A stretch of DNA of 64,000 nt from Laguncularia racemosa (taxonomy: Eukaryota > Streptophyta > Magnoliopsida > Myrtales > Combretaceae), in assembly GCA_037954665.1 (NCBI GenBank), contig JBBMOL010000066.1, forward strand, positions 1,550,001 to 1,614,000. Direction: 5' to 3'. The position numbers were made by a program, and so were the translations under genes. Below are positions 13,061-27,040 of the stretch, in pieces. Position 1 is the first letter of the stretch, and each line of letters begins with the position of its first letter. The notes beneath the pieces were generated by a model. That model saw only the letters and a program-made list of their open reading frames with translations. It was not told the DNA's origin and made no database searches.

Positions 13061-14014
13061 GAAGAGGGTATAAAGCTAGGGTTTAGGGGAGTAGTTGTAT
13101 AGAAATGGGAAAGTGTGAAGGTGGGTAATGATCAAAGTAGCTCTGTCAAAGAAAACTTAAATTCCAATAAAGAAACACGTTTATTCCAAATTTAAAAACA
13201 AAACCAATCAATCCTATGACTCGAGTTTCCTACTTAGAAACCAAATAATCTTACCTATCAAACACTATCACAACCTAATCTACTTGATCTTATAATACCT
13301 ACCAATTCCTAGTTTAATCAATCACAATCCTCCAGCATTGTTTCAATTTCACAATAAACACAAAACTATGATCATGCAATACCACAATCTCAAACCTATG
13401 AACCAAAGCTTTAGCAAGATCTAGAAATTTTTGTTCTACATTGGAGCCCACCTGTTGAAGAAGAAAAAATCTATTGGAATTATGAAGTTGTAGGTAATAC
13501 AGGTGCAGTTGAGAAAAATCATCAAAGTTATGATTTAAATCTCAATCTATTGGTAATTAAAGTGCAAAGGGAACATGTTTTGTCCAATGCAATAGTTGAT
13601 TAGAATCCTTGTAAATTTGTGAGTGTTGCTGAATTAACAAATGCTCTAAAAAAGTTGAATTTAAAAAGAGAAAAAGAGGAAGTTGCTAACTTGTTGATGA
13701 TGAAAAAAAGATAAAAGTAAAGGGGGTAGTAGTGTTTGGAATATGGTTGAAATGAAGGGAATTATTAAAGTAAGCAGAGACTTGGAAATGGAAAAACAAA
13801 AAAAAAGGGGAAAAATGAAAAAATGAAAAACAAAATAAATAAATAAATAAATTGTTCATTAAAAAAAAAAAAAGAGGGGAGTGAGAAGTGCTGTTAAGAT
13901 AACTAGTGAAGTGCTTGAGGAGTATTGTCTAATGAGTGACTGGGTGGATGTTCTAGCAGTTTGTAGTTATGAAATGGGTGGTGGTCGCTAGTTGACAACA
14001 ACCACACAAGGGCT

Positions 14015-17000
14015 ATGAGTCTACTTTGTTGGAATTGTCAAAGGATTAGACCTCCTAAGATAATTTTAAATTTAAATGGCCTAAAATATAAATATGATCT
14101 CAGAGTAGTGTTTTTTTTTTTTTTATGAAAACTAAGAATAAATGGAGTATGTTGGAAAGATTGGGGAATAGATTAAGGTATGGAGGTAGTTTTTATGTGG
14201 AAAGAAGAGGATTGGCTAGTGGTTTATCTTTGTGGTGGAATACTGGTGTTAATGTTAAAATTTTAGAAGCTACAAATCATTTTATAGATCTAGAATTGGT
14301 ACAAGCAGATGGTAGTGGTCTTAGCCATATCACATGGATACACTCTTCAATCGAATTTCATTTAAAGAAATAGTTATGGGACCAAATTAGAAGAATGATA
14401 GGAGATGGTAGGGAATCTTGGTTGTGTTAATGATTTTAATGCTATCTTGTATGATCATGAGAAGGAAGTTGAGAGGAGAGTGATCAATGGTTTCAGGGAG
14501 ATGGTTGAGGATACAAATTTATAGGATTTAGGTTTTGTAGGACCAAAATATACATGAACTAATAAAAGGAAAGGTAGGGCATGTGTGCATGAATGTTTAG
14601 ACAAAGGCTTCGCTTCTATTGAATGGGTGGAAAAATTCTCAAATAGCAATATTGAACACATTTCAACTTATGGATTATATCATGTTGTCCTTTTAATTCA
14701 TTTGGCAACTAAGGTGGTTGGAGGAAAGAAAAGCTTCAAGTTTGAGCACATGAGGCTATTAGCAAAAGAATGTAGGGAAGTAATTAAGAAGTGTTGGAAG
14801 AGTAATAGACCAAAAAATGATTGGGATGTTATGATTGAAATCTGGATGCTTGTAGAGAAAGTTTAGTGAAATGGAGTAGAAGTTCTTTCCCAAACAATAA
14901 GAAAGAGATTGATAGTATGATTAAAAGATTGGTAGAGGTTTAAACTGATCTAAATGGTTTAGATATGGAGGAGGAAGAACGTTTATTTGGGTAGTTGGAT
15001 AAATTATGGGCAATGGAAGAAAAATATTAACATCAAAGAGCTCAAACTAATTGGTTGAATTACAGGGATAGAAATACATCTTTCTTCCATCATTCAATAA
15101 TATGTAGAAGGAATGAAATAGAAATTTGAAAATTTAGAATAAAATAGGTAGGTGGATAAAAGGGGAGCAAAGGACTGCACAAGAATTTCAAATTTTTCTT
15201 CTCTAACTTGTTTCGTTCTTTAAGGGATGCAAGCGGTGATGTGTGCTTAAATTGGATTGAAAGTAAGGTTAATGTAGAAATGAATGCAAAACTTTGTGGT
15301 GAGGTTCATGAAATAGAAATCCAATAGGCGGTGCTCTAATTAAGAAGTTTAAAGGGTCGCGATCCAGATGGATTTTCAGGTATCTTTTATTAACAGCTTT
15401 GGACAATAGTAAGGGAATTAGTTATAGAAGCTATCAAGTCTTTCTTTTGACCAAGCAAGTTTCCTAACTCGATAAACCTTACTAATTTGGTCTTGATTCC
15501 TAAAGTTCCATCTCCACAAAGTGCCTCCCAATTTTGACTAATAAGTTTATGCAATTTTCTCTACAAAATCATTTAAAAAATCTTGATTAATCATTTGAAA
15601 CCCTTTTTGGTGATCTTATTTAAAAAAAATCAAAGTACATTTATTTTAGGAAAAATGATTCATGACAATGTCATAATTGCACATGAAGCATTTCATTTCT
15701 TAAAAAAATAAAAAGAATGGAAAAAAGGGGTTTGTGATTTAAAGTTGATATGAATAAAGCTTATGATCGATTTGAGTGAATGTTTTTGAAACAAGTGCCC
15801 ATTTGATACGACTTTGATGAGAAATTGGTAAATTAGGTGACGATGTGTGTTACAACAGTTGAGTTTAATATTATTGTGAATGGGAAAAGAATGAGTCGAG
15901 TGAGGCTTAGTAAAGGGTTAAGACAAGGTGATCCCTTCTGACCTTATCTTTTCATACTAGTTGTAAATGTATTATCTAAAGGAATTGAGAAGAGAGTGAA
16001 GGATGGGGAATTAGCTAGATTAACTCTTAAAAATTCTTGTCCTACTTTAACGAATTTTCTTTTTACATACGACTCTCTCTTCTTTCTAGAAGCAAGGGCA
16101 AAGGAAGTTAGGAAGTTAGTAGGCATAATTCAATTATATTGCTTTGCTTTGGGTTAGAAAGTCAACTTGGAGAAATCAAGTGTGTACTTTAGTGGCAATA
16201 CAATAGAACATACAAAGCAGGAGATTAGTGGTTTGCTAGGTATTGCAGTAACAAAAAATCAGCGTATGTACTTAAGTCTCCCTACTATTTGGGGAAGATC
16301 AAAGTATGAAGCCTTAATGTTTGTGAAGGAGAAAATGTCAAAGAAGCGCAAAGGATGAAAGAAATGTTTATTGACTTAAGCAAGTAGAGAGATCTTTATA
16401 AAATTTGTGATTTCAACTATACTTATTTATTCGATGTCATGCTTTTGTTATGCTCTAAAATAGTGTCATGAGGTTAATATTATAATTGCAAAGTTCTTCT
16501 GCAAGGCAAAGGAGAGATGAGGCTAAAATTCACTAGAGTAGTTGCGATAAATTAACTCTGGCAAAAGATAAGGGTAGTATTGGGTTTAAGGACCTCCGTA
16601 CATTTAATCTAGCTTTACTAAATAAGTTGGCTTAGAGACTTGAAAAGAATCCTAATACCTTGTGGGCAAAAGTATTAAAGGGGCTTTACTACTTAGATAG
16701 GGATTCTAAAGAAGTAACGAAGGGAGGTAAGGCCTCTTGTGCTTGGAGTAGTATATTGCAAGGTTAAAAAATTCTTTTTGAAGAAGGATTATGGAAGATA
16801 GGAATAAGGGAAAGGGTAAGGGTATGGCAAGATCTATGGGTACCACTTTTAGATGGTTAGAAACCTTAGGGACTATTGTGTAGAGGAGAAGTTGATATGA
16901 AGGTCAGTGAATTCATAAATAGGGAAGACAACTCATGAGATATAAATAAGCTAAGACAGTTTATGAGTAAATAAGAGGTGGAAAGCTTTAGAATTTTACC

Positions 17001-18140
17001 TCTTACAAATGATGTCCAAAAGGACTCTGTAGTATAGCTTTATGATCAAAGGGGTATCTATACAGTAAAATCTGTTTACCACCTATTGACAAAAACAGAA
17101 AAGTAAGAAGCAAGATTTAAGATCGTTGTCATTTAGGAATACTACAATAGCTAAATGGAAGAGAATTCAACAAGTGAAAACATTACCCAAAATCCAGCAT
17201 TTTCTTTGGAGAATCAGCCCAAACACTCTTCCAACAATGGAGAAGCTTCTTCAATGCAAAGCTACTAGTTGCCCAAAGTGCATTTTTTGTGGAGAATTAG
17301 AGTAGGCTGAATATGTGCTACTTACGTGTGGGTAGACGAAAGTGGTATGGTTTGGGAGTATTGGAGTAAGGGTTGATAGATCAAAGATTGGGTGTTTTTT
17401 AGATTGGTTTGTAGAGGTAGCACGAGTGGAAATTGCAAAGTAGACTTAGAGAGAATGATTAGTGTTGTTGCTTGGAATATTTAGCAGTTGAGATGTGTTG
17501 TTGTGTATGAAGGAAGATCAGTAGATCTAGAGGTTGTTATTAGGGACTTTAAGGTTTTGTTAAGGAACATTTGTGTGGCAATGAAGGTGAAATAGGAAGA
17601 GAGTGAACAAAGACAAATTGACTCGTGTGATGTCTCCTAAGGATCTGATCTTTGGTTGCGTCATCCTCACTTGGTGTTGAAAGTGAATGATGATGGATCT
17701 TGGATAGGTAAGCATGATCGTGTGGTGGGAAGTGTAGTGGTTCGTGATTGTCAAGGGAGGATAGTCCTTGGCATTTAAAAAATATTTAAGTGTTTGTTGG
17801 TAGAAGAAGTGGATGGCTAGACTATTCCTAGGAGTCCATATGGCAGTGGAGAAAGGTTGGGATTTGATTTTTTTGAGTTAGATACTCTAAGCTTAGTTAG
17901 AGCTATTGTTGGGCTAAATAGTGATGATGTACATATGTGCAACAAATTAAAAAAACTAGCCCAATTTAGAAACAGTTAATTTTCCTTTCATTTTACTCAT
18001 AGAAAAGCTAATAGTATAGCGAATTAGGTAGCTTTAATGACTAGAAAGGAGATATGTTCTATAGATTGGTGGTTAAACCCTCCATCCCCTCTTTAGAATG
18101 TTATCCTTCTTGATTATCAATTTAGAGACTAAAATGATGA
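14015..18140 (+). pseudogene. LINE ORF2 remnant (endonuclease, reverse transcriptase, RNase H)
   Basis: The apurinic-endonuclease-like region keeps GDFNAI and a Trp-Asn start; the 93-codon open stretch at 14585-14866 is its C-terminal part. The RT has lost its YADD box through frameshifts (a TYDSLFF-like segment near 16065 remains). The tail includes the zinc-binding domain and an RNase H-like end (DDVHMCNKLKKLAQF...FTHRKANS). In the family this protein nicks target DNA and primes cDNA synthesis; here it cannot be expressed. Confidence 0.75.
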
Positions 18141-18215
18141 TGTATCCTCAGAGGACCATCTTGATAATAAGTAGATATATATGAGTAATATTTCTTGTTT
18201 GACACAAAAAAATAA

Positions 18216-21200
18216 AATAAAAATCTCTTATCAATTGGTACAACAATTACAATATATATATTAATTTGCATTTTCATTATTAGATTTAAAGAACTAATCT
18301 ATATATGTATATTCATTGATCTTATTTTTAACCCATCAAAGAACAATTGGTACAACAATTTCAGTTTATATATATATGGTGGAGTCGGATACGTGTTACG
18401 AAACTCTAGAGGTTGGGCTTCTATCTGTTAATGGACTTGTCATTGCTTATGGCGTTGAATTTGGGCCAACCATTCGGCCTTGACAAAATGCATATTATAT
18501 ATGATTCACACTTTAATCTCATGTAAAAAGCCCTTCTGGTTTTGGGTCCTTTTTTCTCAAGTCGCTTGATGGGCCGCAGCTTTACTTTAATCAATTCATA
18601 ATCCAAGCTCAACCATAAACTACTTTCATCTACAGATACTAACCAATTCATACCCAGCTTGTTTCACTGCTTTCATCTACTCGCTCACATGAAAAGCTTT
18701 CTATAATCCAGGCCATCCATAGTCCCTAGTAGTTAGTCGATGTTTAAATCTTAAATGGTGGATGCCACACCCCGTGTTATGAATGGTTAAAGAATTGTAA
18801 ATAATTAAGTAAATAAATTATTTATAGCATTATTTGAAAAATACATTTTTTTTCATACGATAATAATCATCTATCAAGGAATAATAGACATATATCTCTA
18901 TAGAACTACCTAAAATAACTTCCGTCTACCTCATTTGTTGTAATTTTTGTTCTACTTTTCAAATTGTGATTTCCATAACTTTATTTCTTAACAATTACAT
19001 AGAAAACTATAGTAAAATATATAAGATATCCAAAATTTCCCTTTCCCTTAATAATATAGGTATAAATACTATAATTTTAAATTTAGGATTTTGGTTCTTA
19101 TTAACTTTTGGATTGCCCATGTGAAGAGAGAGGGGAAGGTAGACACAGAGAAATTTATCGTCTTTATTTTTATTTTAAAAATTTATTACTTTTAAAACAT
19201 GGATATTAATGACAAAATAAAAGTAACAAACTCCTTAATTGAAGAAGGACTCGTTTAAGATATTGTAATATAAATGACAATTGAATTGGTAGGGAAACTT
19301 AACTATGGTTTTGATAATAATAAATAGTAAGCACATATTCATTTAGAATTTCTTTTATCTTTCAGTTCATGATTTATATTTTCAACATGAAAAAATCCAT
19401 TTGAATATTATGTTGATGTTGGAGCTAAGTAGATTAAATGACATCATTTTTCTTACGGTTTGTTTACGTGATAGTAATAGAGAAAGAATAGAATATCTAT
19501 TCTCTATATTCTCTTTTAATTATTTATTAAATTATTTACTTCAAAAAATAAGGAAGGAATTTTGATTCTTGAGACTTTTTTATTCACTCGATTAAAAGAG
19601 ACATTACTATAAAAAAAGATGGAATTTTTTTATTCTCTTTGAGTAGGAATAAAAAGTTTAAATATTATATCAATTATACCTTTATTAATACTACAATTAA
19701 TGACTAAATAAGGGTAAATCGGTAAATTTATCTATATTGCGAACTTAGTACCATAATTAATCAAATAAAATAAAAACAAGAGTGAGTATTCCCTACAATA
19801 AAAAATTATATGAAGTAAATATTAGAATAGAAATTTTTTACCTATTCCAGATAATAGTCATTCTTAAAGTATAACTTTTTTACTTTCTACCTATTCCATT
19901 TTAGAAAGTACACGGACCATTAATTGTGAAAGGGAGGAAGATTAATTCCAAAATACACTTTCTCCAATTATAATGTGTATGCTCTATCGGTAGGTTACCA
20001 TGATAACAAGGTAAAATGTCATGTTTATAAAAGGATGTAAATTAACATAAATATCAATTTTGTAGAAGAGGGAATCGACTGAAGTGGTGCATGCTACATG
20101 AGTCTAGTGCTCCATATAGTCTCAGATAAGTGAGATAAAAATGACATGTGGAGGGATGATTTGAAGAGAATGATTCAAAGAAAAAATAGATAGTCTTAGT
20201 ATTTCAAATACATAAGTGATAGATAGGAAAGTTTAGGGTGATTTTGGAGCGGTTGAAATCATTCTTTACTTGAAAAGTTTAGTTGATCTTTGAGAACATA
20301 GTTTTTACAATAGAATATATGTTTCTTTAATCTCTAGAAAATGTTAAATGAGGAGGCTTGATTAAGATCATACTTATTTGAATATACCTTGTTCGATCTT
20401 TGGGAGCAATGATTTTATAGTAAAATATCATTTCTTTTATTACTAGATAGTGTTAAATGAGGAGGTATAATTGAATATTTGTAAATTTATGAGCTTGATG
20501 ACATTCATCACAACATCTTGATAATCGACGAATGAGATAAAAGTTGCTCATTTTAAGGTTATACTAATGAGCTTACAATAAACCTAAAACTAGTAACCAT
20601 CTTTATTAAGTATATGAGCTTGTTTGAAAAAGGTTTAGAATAAACAGATTGGTATAACGATCTCCTTTTGAATCCACTAAGTCAAATCTTCCTAAGTCAT
20701 TTAAAAGGACGACTAGAATAATTATAATGTATTGCTTAACCAAGGACACATGTAGAATCATTGGGGGTTTGGTTGTAATTTATAGCATTAAAATTAATAT
20801 TAGAATTACTCATAAAAAAATTTACTTATCATCACAATTACAATGCATCTTATATGCATAAAAATGAATGTAGCCTCAATAGAATCTAATGTTGAATATG
20901 ATAGTAAATTTAAACTTTTTTTTATGTGTCAATTATGAGTATTTAATATATTTTGTAAAAGGTTAAAAGAATAAACTTTTTAATAAGATTATAAAAAATA
21001 ATATAGTATTTTATAATTTTTTATATTGACTTTGTAAGATTATTTCATTAGTCATGTTATAAAAAATACATATACATATATGTTTTTCTTAATATAAGTA
21101 ATTAGATGATTGATTATTCAATAAAACTTATTCCTTTTCATAATATTAATATTAAAAAAAATGTTAGTACATTAAATAATATAAACTATTATTATTTACT

Positions 21201-22486
21201 AATATTTTATATAATATGATTGAAATACTTATAATGTTGAATATAATTATTATTTATCATAAATCTGCTAATAAATAAATAGTATTTATTAAGAATTTAT
21301 TTAATTAACTATAATATTTTTATTAATAAAATTCAATTTTATACATTATAGCGAAAAAATAGAGGATGAAAATCATTTATTGAGAGATAGATAATAAATA
21401 AAACTTGAAAAAGTAAAAATTACTTTAATGGGAATTGAAATCATAACCCTGAGTATGCAAAAACAACCATTTAACTATTAAACCATATTAATTTTATAAT
21501 AAAATTTACACTTATAAATATAAATATAATATATATATTTTATTTTAAAATAAATTTAATTAAATATTTTTTTTCCTTGACCTAAAGGGCTGAGGCCCCT
21601 TTCAACCCCTTTTAGATCCATCCCCACACTTAACCTAAAGAGTTAAGTTGAAAGTTAATAGTGTGCTTAATCTAATATTTTAATATAACTAATTTAGCCC
21701 TTCACATAGTGAGAAATCGTGCTTTAATCATTAATACTAAAAGATGAACGTCCTTGCTTTTGAGTAATGTGAAAGAAATACATCGAAATTATTCTTATGT
21801 TGTTTGAAAGAAAAGTCAAATATTTCTCTATCTTTATTGATGTTTAGTTTTGATGTCTGTTTGTATTCGTACTTGTTTGAGATTTGACTCCAAAGAAGAA
21901 ATGGGGAGCAGCCGAGAGAGATGTTTTAAGAAATTAGTTGCCGTAGTTCTCACATAAAATACATAAAAATAAAATTAAACACGGTTAAAAATGGAACTCG
22001 AGCAATAATATAAAAGGAATTATCCATCTTGCTTATTAATAATAACATATCACTTGTAGTTTCAAACCCCCCTCTCATAGCATGAGTTAATCAGTGTTTT
22101 GTTTTTCTTTTTCTCCTTTTCCTTCTTTTTGTGTGTGTAAAACAGGAGAATGAATTCGTGCTTCCACCATTTTTATAAGAAGATGGGTTTTTTTAATGAC
22201 TGATTTTTACATTTAGATAGTAGGAATGTTTTTTTATTTGGCTTTGTAATTCTATTCATGTCCACTTATCTAGAATATTTGATGCTTATTTATTGTGGAT
22301 CTTAACTTTTACCTATTTTTCTTTTTTCTTTTTTAATTTATATTTGATAAATAATAGACAGATGGATTAGACCCATTTTATTTTATGGAGGGTAAGGTTT
22401 ATACCGATTTATTCCTTGTCATTCATAGAACTAAGAACTGTGATATGACCCCAACAATAGTGAAATTCGATGCTTGAAAGCTGCCC
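18216..22486. other. AT-rich intergenic DNA with scattered repeat debris
   Basis: A phrase of about 18 bases (caattggtacaacaatt) occurs at 18233 and again near 18349. A segment at about 19459-19913 has weak inverted ends (GGTTTGTTTACG / GTACACGGACC) like a degraded TIR element. At about 21570-21630 a line reading 'aaagggctgaggcccctttcaacccc' resembles the gene-poor ends of dispersed plant transposons. No coding feature is supported; the 76-codon minus-strand ORF at 18421-18651 has no recognisable domain. Confidence 0.35.
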
Positions 22487-24788
22487 ATGAAGTGCGTGCG
22501 TGAGCGCACGAGTCACCAGACAGAGGGCCAGTACGATCTACCTAGGTTTTACTGGTCCAAAATGGCAAACTCGAGGTACACGAACGTAATTTCTGGCCAT
22601 GGAAGGTGCTTTCTTGTTTATTTATATGGCGAAGCAAGTGATAATGAATTACAAGCTGGTCACAACAAGATATGCATATGGCTAGTGGAATCCTTCTTCT
22701 AGATATCCTACTTGGAGGATAATCTATTGGTGAATAGTCCACAAAAAGAAAGCCCATATGAAGGGAATAAATGTAAAAACATGCATTCTATTTTTATGTT
22801 TTTATGATCTTGTGATTAGTATTTTTTTTTCTTTTGACAAACACATAATTTTTATTTTATTACTATTTATTAATGCTAGTTGAAGAATACATGTTAACTT
22901 TTGATTAGTCCATGATGATTAATCTAATGAAATCATATTATTAAAATAGATTTGAGTAAATACTTCAATAAAAATAATAAAAAACAAAAATTAAAAAAGA
23001 AGAAGAACGTGGAAAAAAACATATGGCCTTAGAGTGGCCAACCATGCCTACTATAACATGGTGGGTTGTGTACCCTTAGGGTGGTGTAAGAAAAAGGAGA
23101 AAAAAAGAGTTTTTTTTTTTTAAAGTGAAATGTAGTTTTTGGTTTCAAAAATTCTATTTTTTTGAATGAAGAATAGTAACACACAATTTATAGAGAGTAG
23201 ACTACTAAAAAATAGGAAACTAATTTTGTTGTCTCTAGGCCTAATCCTTTAATTCTAGGCTATGAGATAATTAAGGGATTTTTACTCTAAAAATAAACAA
23301 TTTTCCTAGAAATAGACCTCCAACTATATCTCTAACATATCACTAACAGATTCTATTGTAATCCATTACAATTTGTTGCATTTCAACATGAAATACTCAA
23401 CTAGTTGTATTTGAGTCATGTAACTTGACCATGATCCATCAAATTTCTTGCTTATTTTTCTTTAAACTTGTTTTTTTTTTTTTAAAAAAAAAATACTTTC
23501 AAAGGGTAGATAGCTACTCATCAACCTAAGAAAGTCGTGTTACCCAATAGGATAGTGGGTAGTCATTCACCACCATGGATGGGTAGCATGAACCACCTAT
23601 AATGATGTGTTACACCAAGCAAGTTACGATCGACATGGTTGGCCACCCTAAAGCCATGGGTAGCCATGCATTTTGAGGATTTGAATATTATAGTAGACAA
23701 GTTCAATAATATTTCTCTTAATTATTCAATATATTTCATGCCAGGAGCCAATTAAGAAAATAAAATAATATTAAGATAGAATACTCAAAGGATATGGCCA
23801 ATCTACCACATATTCTTATGTGGATAAGCATAAGCAATGCTACTCTCTTTAAGTTGTCAAGTTCGTATTTAATTACCTAAAAAACAATTTTCCCAAACAA
23901 AGGTGAGCATATGCCTAATGAATAACCATATTGCATTAAACACATGAACGCCAAACTCTATAAAACATATAGAAATACCAAAATCTAATGCAAAACAAGC
24001 ATCAAACATGTAACACAATCCTTATGCCTCAAAATTTGGAATAACTTATGATTTCCCAGCACACTGGTTTAAACCTAAAATAGTACTAATATCTCATTAA
24101 ATGTGAAGAATGATATGAGTCAACAACATCAATAACAATGACAAAAAATAGTCTTATCTTGAGTTCACCACCTATATTGTCCCTTTAGGAACATGCATCA
24201 ATTTATAATATTCAAGCCGACATTCCATACCACTAGTTCACTTTGTTGAAACTTCCGCCCTACCCATTGATTGGGACTATCTATAGTTCTTTCATATCGA
24301 CTACTTGCTGAGCCATAACTATGGCTTAATCGCCTAACTATCCCATCATTCTTGGAAATCATTCATTTTACAACCACAACGCCCAATTTCCAATTTTTGT
24401 TGTTCGCAGAGCTCAACATGACCAAGCACAAGTACATAACGATTCAATAGCCAAATGCTATTAGTAAAATTTGTTTCTAATCCTACAAGCATATATAATA
24501 AGTAATAGTATAACTTTTGAACTTCATTTTCTTGAAAAGCCGTTCTTTGATTTCTCATCCTCTTGTTATGTTATAACAATAAATTAAATAATTTGAATCT
24601 TAAATTTATTGTATATTATCATTTTCTTATTTATAAGTTTCTCCAAATTAATTTCAAAAGTAATTAATTGAGGGAAGGATTGTATATTAGTTGGAGTTGG
24701 GGTGCCTAACTTATTGACAAAAGGTTTCAACCTAGGTGGGGTATAGTCGAGTAGTAATAGGGGGTGGTCGATCGACTTGCACTAGCTA
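22487..24788. other. Intergenic region, no supported gene
   Basis: At 22487-22757 both strands are open for 71 codons, in DNA that is less AT-rich than its surroundings; neither translation is recognised. From 23000 to 24600 there are phrases on a 'gtagc-catg' theme (near 23035, 23570 and 23645) but no domain. I cannot assign a function to any part. Confidence 0.3.
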
Positions 24789-25029
24789 GGTTCCTTCTAT
24801 TTTCTTCATTTGTTTTACTTATTATCCTAGACCTAATTTTAAGGTTCTATCTAATTACAATACACTCTTCTTTAATAAGTCTTAATTTTTAAAGTGGGTG
24901 ATTGACTAACCTGATATAGTTGGGTTCTTTCTATTTTCTTCATTTGTTTTACTTATTATCCTAGACCCAATTTTAAGGCTCTATCTAATTATAATATACT
25001 CTTCTTTAATAAGTCTTGATTTTTAAAGT
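24789..25029 (+). repeat. Two-copy tandem repeat, period 134 bp
   Basis: Copy 1 (24789-24895) and copy 2 (24923-25029) match over 107 bp with only a handful of substitutions; both begin GGTTC[C/T]TTCTATTTTCTTC and end in TTTTTAAAGT. A short unmatched spacer separates them. It is a local duplication, non-coding. Confidence 0.85.
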
Positions 25030-26590
25030 TTACAATTTTCTCTAATTAGTAAGTTCTTTTAAAGTTTGATTCTCAAAATTTGTTATCTTCAATAGTTTTA
25101 GGTTCCTGGTTCCTAATTAACAAACAATTTTTAGAAACTTTATGAGCCATAGGTGATCTTTTAGATGTGCCCTATTTTATCAATATTAGTAGTTTTTGCG
25201 AAACCCTAATATTTGTAATCTAATAAGATTCCTATTGTCAATCCTTTAAGCTTGATTATAATAATTTGTTATACTTATTGTTATGAGGTTTATGTTCATG
25301 ATTTACAAAATTTTTCAATAAGTTTACGGATCTTTAATATATTGTATATAACCCTAAATTCATTAATTTTAGTTTTTTTTTTTTACAAAACCTAATTATT
25401 GTGCTATGATTTTCTAATTTGTTATTCAATTCATAGTCTTATCATCTATGAAAAGAGAGTTAGGGTTTAAGCACATAGGTTATGGGTGTTTCCTTCTCCT
25501 CCTCTTCCTCCTTATCATGGGAAAAGAATGCTTGCTTGAGTATTTGTAAGAAGTGAGTAAAGGCTATTTATAAAAGCAGATGCAGAATATCCTTTCCATA
25601 CTTATCTACCATTTTTATAGAAAACCACTTATTCATTCACATACATTCTAATTTTTATTTTATTAATTTTCTTTTATTATCTCTTTACATTTAAAGTATT
25701 ATTAGTTTTATTTTATTCTTGTAACTTTTATTTCATTCTATACTTTATTAAGTATATTTTATTTTATTTTATTTTTTCTTGGGGTGTATTTTGATCAAAT
25801 TGGTCTGCCTTTATAATTTGTTATTGGGATTTTATATGCAGCAAGAACTGAAATTCAGTCCCAGGAATAATCTCAGAATCCAAGTAACATGATCCAAGGA
25901 CATGTGCAGCTATGCCTTATGATCATCATCGATCATCATCGTTGGTTGTCCCCATCAGCCAAAAATTTGAAAAGACTTGCATTCAAATTGTGTACTTTGT
26001 CGAGCAACATCATGATGATGATAAATGGAGAGATAACACTACCCATGGGCTGACGATGATGATAATGTCTACTATATTCATGCTCTTAGAAGAGAAAACG
26101 AATATATGGCATGTGCTTTTGGCTCAAACGACATTCCTTTCTGCAATTCCTGCATTTATAATAATTACGGTCCGAAGTCTACCGGAGTCCTGAGTCGTGA
26201 CGCTTTAATTCGTACAATCAACCTTCAACTCTTTTCAGATTTATGATATTCACATTGATTATTTTATCTATATATTTTTAGGAAATAGGGAGAGCTTTTA
26301 TATAGATACGTAAAATTAGCGATTTTTTTTTTCAAAAAATAAAAATCAATGATTAGTTATCTATAAACCATAATTTGAATTTAATAGTTTAATTTAATTT
26401 CATAATTTAAAATTTGAATTTCAGATTATGAGACATTGAATAGTTAACTATTAGTAGTCCAATTATATTTTTTTAACTTTTTGCAAGCATATTATTTGTA
26501 AATTTTTTTAAGGTGAAAAATATTGGTCTTGGTCATTTGTAGTTGCAAGCAAATACAACAAATTAAAACCTAAACATGCAAATATTTTTG
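25030..26590 (+). other. Intergenic, with one unrecognised open frame at 26037-26246
   Basis: Between a TAA at 26034-26036 and a TGA at 26244-26246 lies an open frame of 69 codons with fairly balanced composition (RRENEYMACAFGSNDIPFC and NNYGPKSTGVLSRDALIRT). It overlaps a 93-codon ATG frame (25912-26193) rich in His and Asp. A splice-acceptor-like TATATGCAG precedes at about 25841. It could be a decayed exon, but I recognise no family. The rest is AT-rich. Confidence 0.25.
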
Positions 26591-26599
26591 TCTCATAAT

Positions 26600-27040
26600 T
26601 AGGGGTGAGCAAATAATTCTATTGTACAAAATATCTACTTATATTATGCGTAGCTAGGTAGGTTATTGATGGATATTAACGATCATATAATAGAATTCAG
26701 GTATAGACATTGAATAGTTAACTATTAGTATCACTATTTTTTTTTAAATTTTTTAATTTTACATATTTTATTACAAATTGCATAAATTTTGCATATTAAA
26801 AATCTATAATTCAAATATACATTACTTTTTTAATATTATATAAACTTGAAATTTATAAGAAAAAAGTTAAAATTTATAGGTTTTACAAGGTATCATATAT
26901 ATTGTAGGTTTTATAAGGTATAAGGTGATTCCGAGATACTATAAGGTAGGTTCTGGTTTTGAAAATGAGAACTTGTATCATATAGAATATGATATGGGTA
27001 TGGTCTTATACCTTACCCACCATATACTTGCTCACACCTA
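26600..27040. mobile_element. hAT-like MITE with TIRs and 8-bp TSD
   Basis: A 441-bp non-coding element begins TAGGGGTGAGCAA and ends TTGCTCACACCTA; the ends are inverted repeats with one mismatch in 13. It is flanked by CTCATAAT (26592-26599) and CTCATAAC (27041-27048), an 8-bp target-site duplication with one change, as for hAT elements. The interior has no ORF. A related copy in the opposite orientation lies at about 41734-42420. Confidence 0.85.

Larger units (their letters stand above)
12378..18215 (+). mobile_element. Near full-length but decayed L1-type LINE with both ORF regions
   Basis: This plus-strand element keeps the two-ORF layout of plant LINEs. ORF1 starts ATG at 12378; a DUF4283-like segment (12497-12718, with SYGVLAISYINKNLFLVRIK and ENPWSMMGHYMVIEEW) is followed by a zinc-knuckle at 13001-13042. 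ORF2 starts at 14015 (MSLLCWNCQRIRPPK), giving an endonuclease through about 14870 (GDFNAILYDHEKEV). Reverse transcriptase lies at about 15280-16160 (SLKGRDPDGFSG, LVLIPKVPSPQS), a zinc-binding RT-associated domain near 17180-17350 (IQHFLWRISPNTLPT, CPKCIFCGE), and RNase H near 17670-18050 (LKVNDDGSW). Translation is broken by many stops, so it is inactive. An A-rich end lies near 18205-18222. Compared with the LINE at 5.6-9.8 kb it retains ORF1 and its sequence is clearly different. Confidence 0.85.

Noticed and set aside
18231..18372. Repeat of about 18 bases at 18233 and 18349 considered as a LINE target-site duplication
   Set aside because: Both copies lie downstream of the poly-A end, so they cannot flank the element.
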